Below, one piece after another: positions 52,007 through 60,676 of a DNA stretch of 64,000 bases. The stretch comes from Cyclobacteriaceae bacterium. GTDB taxonomy: Bacteria; Bacteroidota; Bacteroidia; Cytophagales; Cyclobacteriaceae. The number at the start of each line of letters is the position of its first letter. The stretch's first letter is position 1. Under the pieces are notes generated by a model, which saw only the letters and a list, made by a program, of their open reading frames with translations, did no database searches and had not been told where the DNA came from. Location: the NCBI GenBank assembly GCA_028284125.1, contig JANQSI010000018.1:124001-188000 (forward strand), written 5' to 3'. A program made the position numbers and the translations under genes.

Positions 52007-52558
52007 TCAAACATCCAATTCGAGGTATGATTCTCTTAGTTCTTTTAAAATTCTATGTACTCGCACTTTAATCGCGCTTTCTGTTACTCCAAGCATTTCT
52101 GCCACTTTCGCATATTTCACCTTTTGAAATCGCACGAGCTCAATCAGTTCTCGCTTTTCAACACTTAAGTTCTCAAGGGCTTTTTTCAAATAGTTTAGTT
52201 CATCAGACTTTTCCATTTCTATTTCCTTATTTCTATTTTCCTTAAGCTCCTGCTCCCATGGGTCCATGTCTTCTTGAAAAGCGTACCGTTTGTTTTTCCG
52301 GTAATGATCCTTGTGAACATTCCTCGCCAGTTGAAAAGCCCACACTTCAAAATCCCCAGTCTCAGCGTACGAATGCTTATACTTCAGTATCCGCATGAAA
52401 ACATTTTGCACCAAATCCTCACTCGTCGCTCCATCTTTTGTCATCCCATAGAAGAATCCAAAAAATCGTCGACTGTATCTCTTGTACAGAAGGTTCAGTT
52501 TTTCAACATCTCCTTCTTTTACTTTCAGCATCAATGCGTGATCTTCTAATAGGTTCAT
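52007..52558 (-). CDS. ECF-type RNA polymerase sigma factor
   Basis: 183 residues. Region 2 is seen in LNLLYKRYSRRFFGFFYGMT, ATSEDLVQNVFMRILKYKHS and DFEVWAFQLARNVHKDHYRK; region 4 in RELIELVRFQKVKYAKVAEM and TESAIKVRVHRILKELRESY. Followed directly by its probable anti-sigma factor and two DUF4097 genes on the same strand. It likely activates its own operon. ATG 52558. Confidence 0.92.
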   Translation of the reverse strand: MNLLEDHALMLKVKEGDVEKLNLLYKRYSRRFFGFFYGMTKDGATSEDLVQNVFMRILKYKHSYAETGDFEVWAFQLARNVHKDHYRKNKRYAFQEDMDPWEQELKENRNKEIEMEKSDELNYLKKALENLSVEKRELIELVRFQKVKYAKVAEMLGVTESAIKVRVHRILKELRESYLELDV

Positions 52559-52758
52559 TCGGCGTATTCTGACGGGGTAACTTGCCTAAGTTCGGAAGGT
52601 TACATGGGGAAACGAAAATTAATTTCTGGATGGTGCATTCAAAGGTTTTTAGTACGCTGATTCAAATTGTTGATCCAAGACAAATTCACTAGATTGCCTG
52701 TTCACCAAATTATTTCACCTAACTTATTTCAGGTATCATCGCAAAACCATCTATCAAA

Positions 52759-54159
52759 ATGAAAACTCGTAATCTATTTGTTGGAATTTTATCTCTCCTA
52801 AGCACATCAGTTTTAGCACAAGGTGCTGAACCCATTGATATAAAATGGTTGACAGGGGATCAGCCTAGGCTTTTATCTTCTATGGCAAGTTCACCCGTTT
52901 CACAAGAAATTCTCAATGGTACGAGTCTGAGCGTAGGAACAATACTTGGAGGATGGCATGCCCAGGCAGTTGGGCAATATGGAGATTACATTTATGTAGC
53001 TTTCAGTGATGGAAAACTTCTGGATGCTAAAACGCTAGCCACAAAAAAAGAGCAAGCAAATTCCTTTGGAAGACTTTGGATCTACAATACCAAGACGAAG
53101 GAAGGCAAATTGAAGGATCTTGTAAAAGGTTATGCTCATCCATGTTCAATTCAAGTAACTGGAAAATACCTGACCATAACAATCGAAGCGGCTTACGGTA
53201 CAAACCAGGAAGTTGGAATCGAACGCGAAGAGCGATCCATGTTCATCATCTATGATTTAGCCCAAGACCCTAATTGTTCTGTAGAAGTTGCTCGCGTCAC
53301 TCAAGACAATGTAAACTCTGGAGGCGGAGGTTTGGCTTATAGTCCGCAAGCCAAATGTTGGTACTTATTTGCCGATCAAGACCATGGTGACAGAAATGAA
53401 AGAGGCGTAGTGCTCTATAAAACCACAAACTCAAACATCAATTCCTGGCAAAAAGAACCAATAGCAAAATATCCGCGGTTTGGTACCGGTGCAGGTGTTC
53501 AATTAATCACTGCTTCAGACAATTCTATTTGGGGTCTATACTATGATACTTACGGTGGAGACTTACCTCATTTTTCAGGAATGGAATTGGGAGCGGATGA
53601 GGTAAGATTGTTCAAATTGATAGAACCAAACGGTACGCTGGTTCAACAGCGAGAAGTTTTTTCACAGGTGGTTGGAATAGGTGAGCCTTCCTTAAAGACC
53701 GCCGGAGAATTATTAGCAAATCGACCAGGGATGCGTTTTGGAGCTGGGATTAGAAATGAAGGTGGAAAATTAGAATTGTTGACATGCCAACGAAACATGG
53801 TCAATGAGTTCAAAATCAACAGAACTCCACTTCAAGGCGGAGACCAATCACAAGTGATGTTTGTGAACTTTGCGAAAGCCCGAGGTGAGATCAAAGTTTC
53901 TTCCGTTTCCAATCCATCGCAAAACGCAAGTGCACAAAAGATGATCAATGAGTCATGGAAAGGATTTTTACCCTCCCCAGTAAGGGCCGATGTGAACTCC
54001 ATGACACTTTCTAAAAAGAGATTCAGTCTTCCAAAATGGCAAGATGCCATTGAGCAAGAATCAAAAGCACCCCTTGTCTTGTTTTATCTTGAAGGAAGTG
54101 GCACCGGAAAAGCATTAGAATTTACTGCACAGAAGAAAATGGACGAAAGAAAGAAGTAG
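52759..54159 (+). CDS. Secreted protein of unknown function, probable beta-propeller
   Basis: 466 residues with a signal peptide (LFVGILSLLSTSVLAQG). The mature part has repeated strand-rich units such as QYGDYIYVAFSDGKLLDAK, KYLTITIEAAYGTNQ, and KCWYLFADQDHGD. This suggests a propeller. A C-terminal helix-rich tail ends RKK. No family or catalytic motif is recognised. ATG 52759; single gene. Confidence 0.68.
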   Translation: MKTRNLFVGILSLLSTSVLAQGAEPIDIKWLTGDQPRLLSSMASSPVSQEILNGTSLSVGTILGGWHAQAVGQYGDYIYVAFSDGKLLDAKTLATKKEQANSFGRLWIYNTKTKEGKLKDLVKGYAHPCSIQVTGKYLTITIEAAYGTNQEVGIEREERSMFIIYDLAQDPNCSVEVARVTQDNVNSGGGGLAYSPQAKCWYLFADQDHGDRNERGVVLYKTTNSNINSWQKEPIAKYPRFGTGAGVQLITASDNSIWGLYYDTYGGDLPHFSGMELGADEVRLFKLIEPNGTLVQQREVFSQVVGIGEPSLKTAGELLANRPGMRFGAGIRNEGGKLELLTCQRNMVNEFKINRTPLQGGDQSQVMFVNFAKARGEIKVSSVSNPSQNASAQKMINESWKGFLPSPVRADVNSMTLSKKRFSLPKWQDAIEQESKAPLVLFYLEGSGTGKALEFTAQKKMDERKK

Positions 54160-54168
54160 TTAGTTAAG

Positions 54169-54192
54169 ATGCTGAAATAAACTCAGCATGAC
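54169..54192. repeat. REP-like hairpin ATGCTGA...TCAGCATGAC
   Basis: ATGCTGA (54169-54175) / TCAGCAT (54183-54189) with a 7-base loop, ending TCAGCATGAC. It belongs to the same family as 60389-60433 and 61459-61482, all ending TCAGnATGAC. It sits between the unknown secreted gene and the dehydrogenase gene. Confidence 0.65.
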
Positions 54193-54227
54193 TGACTCCT
54201 TTGAGAATCCCATTGTAGGTTTGAAGA

Positions 54228-57092
54228 ATGAACTTCACGAACCTTCAAAACCAACTAGAGGGAGAACTAAGCACACAAAAAGCTGTCCGGCATATTTATG
54301 CTACGGATGCTTCTGCCTATCGTGAAGTTCCTATTGCTGTCGCGTTCCCCAGAACAATCCAAGATATTCAGAAGCTGGTCCATTTTGCCACAGAAAACAA
54401 AACTTCACTTATCCCTCGAACTGCTGGAACTTCGCTCGCTGGTCAGGTTGTAGGCGGTGGAATTGTAGTTGACATTTCAAAGTATTTCACAAACATTCTA
54501 GAGATCAACACAGAAGAAGAATGGGTGCGAGTCCAGCCAGGCATTGTTCGTGATGAACTCAACAGAGCATTAGCTAAACACGGTTATTTCTTTGCGCCGG
54601 AAACATCAACTGCCAATCGGGCTATGATTGGCGGAATGATTGGTAACAATTCCTGCGGTTCTAATTCAGTCGTTTTTGGGAGTACAAGAGATCATTTGAT
54701 TGAAGTTGAAACAGTGCTTTCTGATGGATCGATGGCCCACTTTGGGGAAGTTGAGAAATTGGAAGGTTCCAATGAATTTGAAAGCGGCTTATACAGCACA
54801 GTCGAGGAGATTTTAAAAAAAGGAGAAAATGTCGCCAGGATCAAAAAGGAATTTCCAAAGGCCAATATTCCACGTCGTAATACTGGTTATGCACTTGATC
54901 TTTTGGCAGAAATGAAGCCATTCAACCAAGATGGAAAGGCATTTAACTTCAGCTCTTTGATTGCCGGTTCGGAAGGGACATTGGCTTTTGTAACTGCAGC
55001 CAAACTCAAGCTCACAAAGCTTCCTCCTCAACACAAACGACTAGTATGTATCCATTGCAACAGCATTGATGAATCTTTGAGAGCAAACCTTGTTGCCTTA
55101 CAATTTGCGCCACATGCATGTGAACTAATGGATCATTACATTTTCGAAGCTACCAAACGCAATAGAGCGCAGCGAGAAAATCGATTCTTCATTGAAGGCG
55201 ATCCAAAAGCAATTCTTGTGGTGGAACTTATTCGAGATTCTGAAGATGCTGTTGACATTGCAGTGCTTAATCTGCTTGCAGACCTAGGACAAAAAGGACT
55301 GGGATATGCTTTCCCTGTTGTGAAAGGTGACGACATGAAGAAAGTCTGGGAGCTTCGCAAAGCCGGATTGGGTTTACTCTCGAATGTGCCTGGAGACGAA
55401 AAACCAGTTCCCGTCATTGAAGATACGGCTGTTGACGTGGAAGAACTTCCCGAGTACATTGCTGAGTTCAATGAAATTCTGAAAAAACACAATCTATACA
55501 GTGTTCATTATGCACATGCAGGCTCTGGAGAGTTACACCTCCGGCCAATCATAAATCTCAAGACTGAAGAAGGCATCAAACTTTTTCGAACAATCGCTGA
55601 AGAAATAGCAGACTTAGTAAAAAAATACAAAGGCTCACTTTCAGGTGAACATGGTGACGGCCGGTTGCGAGGAGAGTTCATTCCACAGATGATTGGAAAA
55701 GAAAATTATGAATTGCTAAAGGAGATCAAAAATGCCTGGGATCCTAACAATATTTTCAACCCCGGAAAAATTGTAGATACGGCACCAATGGATTCCTCCT
55801 TGCGATATGAAAAAGGGCAAGAGACCAAGGAGTTTGAAACGATATTTGACTTTTCACAAAACCAGGGAATTCTGCGTTCTGCAGAACTTTGTAATGGATC
55901 AGGAGATTGTAGAAAATCAGAACTAACTGGTGGAACCATGTGCCCGAGCTACATGGCAACCCGAGATGAAAAAGATACGACAAGAGCCAGAGCCAATATT
56001 CTCCGTGAATTTTTAACTCACTCGGACAAAACAAACCCTTTTGAACATGAAGAAATAAAAGAGGTCATGGATCTCTGCCTTTCTTGCAAAGGCTGTAAAA
56101 GTGAGTGTCCATCTAACGTGGACATGGCTAAACTTAAAGCGGAATGGCAGCATCAATCACACAAAAACAAAGGCGTTCCGTGGAGAACCAAAATGATCGC
56201 CAATTATTCGAAAAGTATCGAGCGATTTGAATCGGCACCATTTCTTTACAACCTAACACGAAACATGAGTAAGCCATTGCTTGGTTTCGCCAGCGAGCGC
56301 TCAATCCCAAAAATGGCAAGTCGATCGTTAAGATCTTGGTTCAAGAAGAAGTTTCATTCACTTCAAAGAGAACCGAAGAAGCAGGTCTATTTCTTTTTCG
56401 ATGAATTCACCAACCACCTGGATGTCGAAATTGGGAAAAAGGCGATTATGCTTTTGGATCGGTTAGGCTATCAGGTTTTGGAAACAGCTCATTCAGCAAG
56501 CGGTCGCGCGTACCTTTCCAAAGGATTGCTGGAAGAAGCTAAGACTCTGGCTCAAGAAAATACCCTAGCATTTAAAGGGTCATTGAATGAAGACACTTGC
56601 TTAGTAGGTGTTGAACCTTCTGCTCTATTGACTTTTAGAGATGAATATCCCGACCTACTTCGTGGTGAAGAAAAAGAAACGGCTCAATCGATCGCCCAAT
56701 TTGTATTCACATTAGATGAGTTTTTGGCTAAGGAAATTGATAATGGAACTTTGAATCCTTCGGATTTTCCAAGAGATGCTAAGAAAATCCTCATTCATGG
56801 GCACTGCCATCAAAAGGCACTTGCATCAATGACGCCTTTGAAGAAGGTACTTTCCACGCCGGAAAATTTTGAAGTCGAAATGATCCCTAGCGGTTGCTGT
56901 GGAATGGCTGGCTCTTTTGGTTATGAAAAAGAGCATTTTGAAGCTTCACAAAAAATCGGTGAGTTAGTCCTCTTCCCGAAGGTAAGAGAAGCTGAAAAAG
57001 ATACAATTATCGTAGCAAATGGTACTTCCTGCAGGCATCAGATTCTGGATGGAACCGGAAAGAAAGCATTGCATTTTGTTGAGGTATTGTAA
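54228..57092 (+). CDS. FAD-linked and Fe-S-binding dehydrogenase (fused GlcD/GlcF type)
   Basis: 954 residues, two enzymes in one chain. N-terminal FAD-binding PCMH domain (IPRTAGTSLAGQVVGGGIVV, PETSTANRAMIGGMIGNNSC) and FAD-oxidase C domain (HYAHAGSGELHLRP, SGEHGDGRLRGEFIP). Then Fe-S clusters: CNGSGDCRK with CPSYMATRDEKDTTRARAN, and CLSCKGCKSECPSNVDM. Last, the CCG domain with HGHCHQKAL and SGCCGMAGSFGYEKEH. Relatives oxidise D-lactate, D-2-hydroxyglutarate or similar 2-hydroxy acids and feed the quinone pool. Substrate not determined. ATG 54228. Confidence 0.92.
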   Translation: MNFTNLQNQLEGELSTQKAVRHIYATDASAYREVPIAVAFPRTIQDIQKLVHFATENKTSLIPRTAGTSLAGQVVGGGIVVDISKYFTNILEINTEEEWVRVQPGIVRDELNRALAKHGYFFAPETSTANRAMIGGMIGNNSCGSNSVVFGSTRDHLIEVETVLSDGSMAHFGEVEKLEGSNEFESGLYSTVEEILKKGENVARIKKEFPKANIPRRNTGYALDLLAEMKPFNQDGKAFNFSSLIAGSEGTLAFVTAAKLKLTKLPPQHKRLVCIHCNSIDESLRANLVALQFAPHACELMDHYIFEATKRNRAQRENRFFIEGDPKAILVVELIRDSEDAVDIAVLNLLADLGQKGLGYAFPVVKGDDMKKVWELRKAGLGLLSNVPGDEKPVPVIEDTAVDVEELPEYIAEFNEILKKHNLYSVHYAHAGSGELHLRPIINLKTEEGIKLFRTIAEEIADLVKKYKGSLSGEHGDGRLRGEFIPQMIGKENYELLKEIKNAWDPNNIFNPGKIVDTAPMDSSLRYEKGQETKEFETIFDFSQNQGILRSAELCNGSGDCRKSELTGGTMCPSYMATRDEKDTTRARANILREFLTHSDKTNPFEHEEIKEVMDLCLSCKGCKSECPSNVDMAKLKAEWQHQSHKNKGVPWRTKMIANYSKSIERFESAPFLYNLTRNMSKPLLGFASERSIPKMASRSLRSWFKKKFHSLQREPKKQVYFFFDEFTNHLDVEIGKKAIMLLDRLGYQVLETAHSASGRAYLSKGLLEEAKTLAQENTLAFKGSLNEDTCLVGVEPSALLTFRDEYPDLLRGEEKETAQSIAQFVFTLDEFLAKEIDNGTLNPSDFPRDAKKILIHGHCHQKALASMTPLKKVLSTPENFEVEMIPSGCCGMAGSFGYEKEHFEASQKIGELVLFPKVREAEKDTIIVANGTSCRHQILDGTGKKALHFVEVL

Positions 57093-57103
57093 GAACTACA
57101 ATT

Positions 57104-57889
57104 CTAGACGTTGATTGTTCCTTCCATAAAAGTGACCGCATTACCAGAAATCTTCACTCGATCGCCTTCATTCTTACAGTACAATTCTCCGAGACGGTCC
57201 GATACTTGATGAGCAATCATTTCATTCTTCCCTAATACCTCTGACCAATAAGGAATAAGTGAGCAATGTGCTGAACCCGTTGCAGGATCTTCAAATACTG
57301 CTGCTCCTGGGGTAAAAAACCGAGAAACAAAACCCACGTTCTCTCCTGGAGCTGTACAAATAATCCCTCCGGTTCCAAGGTTTATGGCCGAGAGTTTCGA
57401 TTCATCTACTTCCAGGTTTCTTACCTCTTGCTCATTTTCATAAACCAAGAAGTAATCACGAGCTTTTCGAACTTCTTTTGGTTGAACACTTATTGAATCC
57501 AGGATAATCTGCGGAGCCTCAGAAATTTCAGGCTTTCTTGAAGGGAAATCCATTTGAAGTCGGTCGTCCACTTTTTCTACAATCAGTTCACCACTCATTG
57601 AATCAAAGAAAACTTGATCTTCCGAATATCCAAGATGATGAAAAATAACGTGCGAAGAGGCAAGCGTGGCGTGTCCACAAAGGTCCATCTCTATTTCCGG
57701 TGTAAACCAGCGAAGATGAAAACGATTACCATTTTGAACAAAATATGCAGTTTCGGCTAGGTTATTTTCTTTAGCAACATTCAACAACACTTCATCAGGT
57801 AGCCATTCATCCAATGGGCATATAGCTGCAGGGTTTCCACCAAACACTTTATCCGTAAATGCATCGACTTGATATATAGGTATTTTCAT
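57104..57889 (-). CDS. PhzF-family isomerase-like protein
   Basis: 261 residues, two-lobed PhzF fold. Catalytic Glu in ENNLAETAYFV, then CGHATLASSHVIFHH and EDPATGSAHCSLIPYW, the family's hallmarks. PhzF isomerises a phenazine precursor, but no other phenazine gene is here, so this is a general PhzF-like (YfhB/YddE-type) protein with unknown substrate. ATG 57889. Confidence 0.92.
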   Translation of the reverse strand: MKIPIYQVDAFTDKVFGGNPAAICPLDEWLPDEVLLNVAKENNLAETAYFVQNGNRFHLRWFTPEIEMDLCGHATLASSHVIFHHLGYSEDQVFFDSMSGELIVEKVDDRLQMDFPSRKPEISEAPQIILDSISVQPKEVRKARDYFLVYENEQEVRNLEVDESKLSAINLGTGGIICTAPGENVGFVSRFFTPGAAVFEDPATGSAHCSLIPYWSEVLGKNEMIAHQVSDRLGELYCKNEGDRVKISGNAVTFMEGTINV

Positions 57890-57910
57890 TTGATACTAAA
57901 TATAAAAACA

Positions 57911-57938
57911 AAAAAAAGGAGCTGATAGCTCCTTTTTT
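57911..57938. terminator. Bidirectional rho-independent terminator
   Basis: Perfect 12-base stem AAAAAAGGAGCT / AGCTCCTTTTTT with a GAT loop. On the minus strand it ends the SRPBCC gene (57966-58601); on the plus strand it would stop transcripts entering from the left. Confidence 0.9.
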
Positions 57939-57965
57939 AAACTATCTCAAACTTCCAAAAACTGA

Positions 57966-58601
57966 TTACAACAATCCATTTGCCATAGCAATTGCGACAC
58001 GTTCCTCTCGCCTGGAATCATTTCTGGTGTAGAGCTTTTTGATCTCCTTAAAATTGTCCTTTGTAACCTTTTCTCCTGTCTTGATATGGTGTTCAATGGC
58101 AACAAAGTAATCATTGATCAGTCGTTTGAATTTTCCTTTTGCCATTGGTCCCATAAACGCCGGTTTAGTTCGATACTGCATATCAAAAGACAATTCACTT
58201 TTCCCCGGACCAAGATCTTTCACTGAATAAAGAGCTCGCGTATATTCTGGATCCACTGGAAACTTTCCAGCTTGATATACTGTGTTTGTGAATTGCTTGT
58301 TTTCAGGAGAGTAATTGATCATTTTCTCCTTGAGATACTGTGTTTGTTTATCGTTGAAATAACAAACTCGCTCCGCTCCTTCTCCAGCTTTCAATGACCC
58401 ATTGATGTAATCTGAGGATACGATCTTGGGATGCGAATATGCAATTCTGCCATAATCCTCACCCACAACCTCCCAAACCTGCTCAGCAGAAAATGGAAGG
58501 ACCTTGCTAACCTTAAACGACTGCACTTTCTTTTGTGCTTCCGCTGAAAATGTAAACCCTGCTAAAATTCCCATAGCTACAATTTTTAATGTTCGTTTCA
58601 T
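57966..58601 (-). CDS. Secreted SRPBCC-domain protein
   Basis: 211 residues with a signal peptide (TLKIVAMGILAGFTFSAEA). The mature part is an SRPBCC/polyketide-cyclase fold: KVSKVLPFSAEQVWEVVGED, GSLKAGEGAERVCYFND, and SELSFDMQYRTKPAFMGPMA. It likely binds a lipid or other hydrophobic ligand in the periplasm. It is encoded 61 bases downstream of an ECF sigma factor on the same strand, which may control it. A terminator follows at 57911. Confidence 0.85.
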   Translation of the reverse strand: MKRTLKIVAMGILAGFTFSAEAQKKVQSFKVSKVLPFSAEQVWEVVGEDYGRIAYSHPKIVSSDYINGSLKAGEGAERVCYFNDKQTQYLKEKMINYSPENKQFTNTVYQAGKFPVDPEYTRALYSVKDLGPGKSELSFDMQYRTKPAFMGPMAKGKFKRLINDYFVAIEHHIKTGEKVTKDNFKEIKKLYTRNDSRREERVAIAMANGLL

Positions 58602-58662
58602 AAGTCTGTTTATTGCATTTTACTCTTAGACCTATGGTTCGGGGAGGTGTTACAGGTTCGTA

Positions 58663-59538
58663 TCAATTTAAATTGTAGAGACTGATAATTTTTTCATCGT
58701 TGATGATTTCATCCAAAAATGTTTTCTTGTCAAAATCTTTTTTGAAAGGTAGACGATCATGTAGCTCTCGATACTTGTCTTCTACAAGAGTTAGCGCCTG
58801 ATCCGCGTTCTTCGAAATGTATTTCTTAAATGAATCAAATTCTTCCCGGTTGAAAAGAAGGTTCTTGCTGTCCAACCTCTTGTTGTTGACCATCGTAGTG
58901 ACTTTTTTGTAACATCTACATGGGTTGGCTTTGTTTACCAAGCCACATTGGTTGTTCATGAATGAAAGTAGATCCTTTCGAGCCCTTGACAAACGCACTC
59001 TAAAATTTTCCTTGCTGATACCCAAAATTTCTGACCCTACTTTATGATCAGCATTGAATAGCTCACCAAGAATGTAAACCAATCGCTGCTCTCGAGTAAA
59101 GCATAAAAGCATACCGGACATACAAGCGAGGTTCACTTCACGAATTTCAGCTTCTTGTTCTTCTCTTTCCAGCTCCGTTAACTCCACATTTTCAATACTT
59201 CCTAATCTTTCTCCAAACGAATCGAATGTGCTGACAGACTCTTCTCTTGTCTGTTTTTTCATTTTTAAAAAATGATTGACTACAATTCTGTACAACCAAG
59301 TCCTGAACTGTGACTCTCCTTTAAATTGAGAAAGCTTAGTGGTTACTTTTATTAATACTTCCTGCGTAATATCCTGAGCATCGATCGGGTTGTGAACCAT
59401 TTTCCATGCGATGTTGAAGACATAGGGCTGATGTTTCTTCAGCAGGCTTTCTAATGCATCCTTGTCTCCTTGCAAGGATCTTGCTATCAAAATTTTATCA
59501 TCCTCATCAGTGGAATATTCTTCAATGAATGGGTTCAT
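58663..59538 (-). CDS. ECF-type sigma factor with Cys-rich C-terminal extension
   Basis: 291 residues, over 100 longer than a minimal ECF factor. Region 2 covers YVFNIAWKMVHNPIDAQDIT and GESQFRTWLYRIVVNHFLK; region 4 covers RLVYILGELFNADHKVGSEI and ISKENFRVRLSRARKDLLSF. After it comes a CGL...NPCRC motif (Cys198, Cys207, Cys209, in NNQCGLVNKANPCRCYKK), then a helical tail to residue 291. Such a tail could bind zinc or act as a built-in regulatory domain. ATG 59538. Divergent from the YHS gene. Confidence 0.88.
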   Translation of the reverse strand: MNPFIEEYSTDEDDKILIARSLQGDKDALESLLKKHQPYVFNIAWKMVHNPIDAQDITQEVLIKVTTKLSQFKGESQFRTWLYRIVVNHFLKMKKQTREESVSTFDSFGERLGSIENVELTELEREEQEAEIREVNLACMSGMLLCFTREQRLVYILGELFNADHKVGSEILGISKENFRVRLSRARKDLLSFMNNQCGLVNKANPCRCYKKVTTMVNNKRLDSKNLLFNREEFDSFKKYISKNADQALTLVEDKYRELHDRLPFKKDFDKKTFLDEIINDEKIISLYNLN

Positions 59539-59883
59539 AAGCTATTGTTTTCATTTTTGATTCTGAATAATCAAAAGTGTTACAGGAGTTAGGAATAAAA
59601 ATAATTGATCGCAGCATCGTTTGTGTCAACCTTTTGTAAGCACTCGAATACCAATTTTTTGCTACATACGTTACTTTTGTACTCGTATAAGCTTTGAATA
59701 ACCTATTAATCAGCTAGTCAACCACAGTCGCTTTAGGGGAATTTAATTGATAACTGTACTTAATAATAGTTCGGTTATCGCTATCAGTAGGGTATGTATT
59801 ACTCTATGCGTTAATAATATGAGGAATAAAATTCAAGCTAAGTGCCTTAATGAGGTTCTGAATTGGATTTTGACTCTTAATAA
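59539..59883. other. Intergenic region, 345 bases, between divergent genes
   Basis: No gene clearly supported. It has a perfect -7 box TACTTTTG (59672-59679) without a -33 at correct spacing, and arms GATAAC...GTTATC (59747-59778 area) that could pair. A 22-codon ORF (59819-59887, starting MRNKIQAKC) ends in an ATGA overlap with the first possible YHS start and could be a leader peptide, but nothing else supports it. Confidence 0.4.
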
Positions 59884-59895
59884 ATGATCAGCAGC

Positions 59896-60339
59896 ATGGA
59901 AAATAAATTAATTCTCACCACAGCATTATTCTTAATGGTTTGCTTTTCTTATGGCCAGAAGAGCAATTTCTATCAGAATAAAGATGGCGCCATTAAAGGC
60001 TACGATCCCGTGGCTTACTTCAAAGAGAACAAACCTGTAAAGGGACTTCAAGAATACGCTTTAGAGTGGGAAGAAGTGACCTGGTATTTTGCCAATCAGG
60101 ACAACCTTGATCTTTTCAAATCAGATCCAGAGAAATACGCTCCTCAATATGGAGGCTATTGTGCATATTCAGTCGCTAAAGGGTATACAGCCAAAATTGA
60201 TCCTGCAGCTTGGAAAATTGTAGACGGGAAACTCTATCTCAACTACAATGAAAGTGTAAAGAAGAACTGGGAAGTATACCAGGAGAAGTACATCGAGAAG
60301 GCAGAAGAAAACTGGCGCACATTGAGTGGACAAGACTAA
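59896..60339 (+). CDS. Secreted YHS-domain protein
   Basis: 147 residues from ATG 59896, which gives a clean signal peptide (MENKLILTTALFLMVCFSYG); the alternative ATG at 59884 adds MISS. The YHS domain is seen in IKGYDPVAYFKENKPVKGLQ, TWYFANQDNLDLFKSDPEKY, and APQYGGYCAYSVAKGY. YHS domains accompany metal transport or redox proteins; function here is unknown. Confidence 0.85.
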   Translation: MENKLILTTALFLMVCFSYGQKSNFYQNKDGAIKGYDPVAYFKENKPVKGLQEYALEWEEVTWYFANQDNLDLFKSDPEKYAPQYGGYCAYSVAKGYTAKIDPAAWKIVDGKLYLNYNESVKKNWEVYQEKYIEKAEENWRTLSGQD

Positions 60340-60387
60340 GTGAAGGTATCTTAGGACCGTTCAACAAAAGTGATAAACAGATGTTAT

Positions 60388-60434
60388 GCTGAGTGAAGCG
60401 AAGCATCTGGATTCTTCGCTACGCTCAGAATGAC
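60388..60434. repeat. REP-like hairpin CTGAGTGAAGCGAAG...CTTCGCTACGCTCAG
   Basis: Arms 60389-60403 and 60414-60428 pair at 13 of 15 positions with a 10-base loop; the 3' flank is AATGACA. This GAAGCGAAGCATC/CTTCGCTACGCTCAGAATGAC type recurs in many Bacteroidota genomes. Confidence 0.8.
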
Positions 60435-60492
60435 ATGAAGTTCAAGATAAACTTCACTCAAACTAAGCACTTAGAATCCCGTACAATCCATT

Positions 60493-60675
60493 ATGAAAAT
60501 ATTGCTTTGGTTGATTCTTTTGGTTATTTGTTGGCCATTGGCACTTCTAGTGCTCTTCCTTTTTCCATTTCTATGGCTTATTAGTATTCCTTTTCGAATC
60601 TTAGGTTTTGCAGTAGACGGAATTTTGCAATTTATAAAGGCGTTGTTTTTGTTTCCTTCAAGGGTTCTATCCTGA
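60493..60675 (+). CDS. Small hydrophobic membrane protein (60 aa), conserved type
   Basis: 60 residues: MKILLWLILLVICWPLALLV, a second hydrophobic part with FPFLWLISIPFRILGFAVDG, and an amphipathic end (ILQFIKALFLFPSRVLS). Pro-Trp and charge placement look designed rather than random, and similar small proteins are found in other Bacteroidota. ATG at 60493; ends just before the convergent DsbA gene (stop 60677). Function unknown. Confidence 0.62.
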   Translation: MKILLWLILLVICWPLALLVLFLFPFLWLISIPFRILGFAVDGILQFIKALFLFPSRVLS

Positions 60676-60676
60676 T

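Noticed and set aside
59819-59887. 22-codon leader ORF before the YHS gene
   Set aside because: Overlap of ATGA type with the YHS start is suggestive, but length and composition give no other support.
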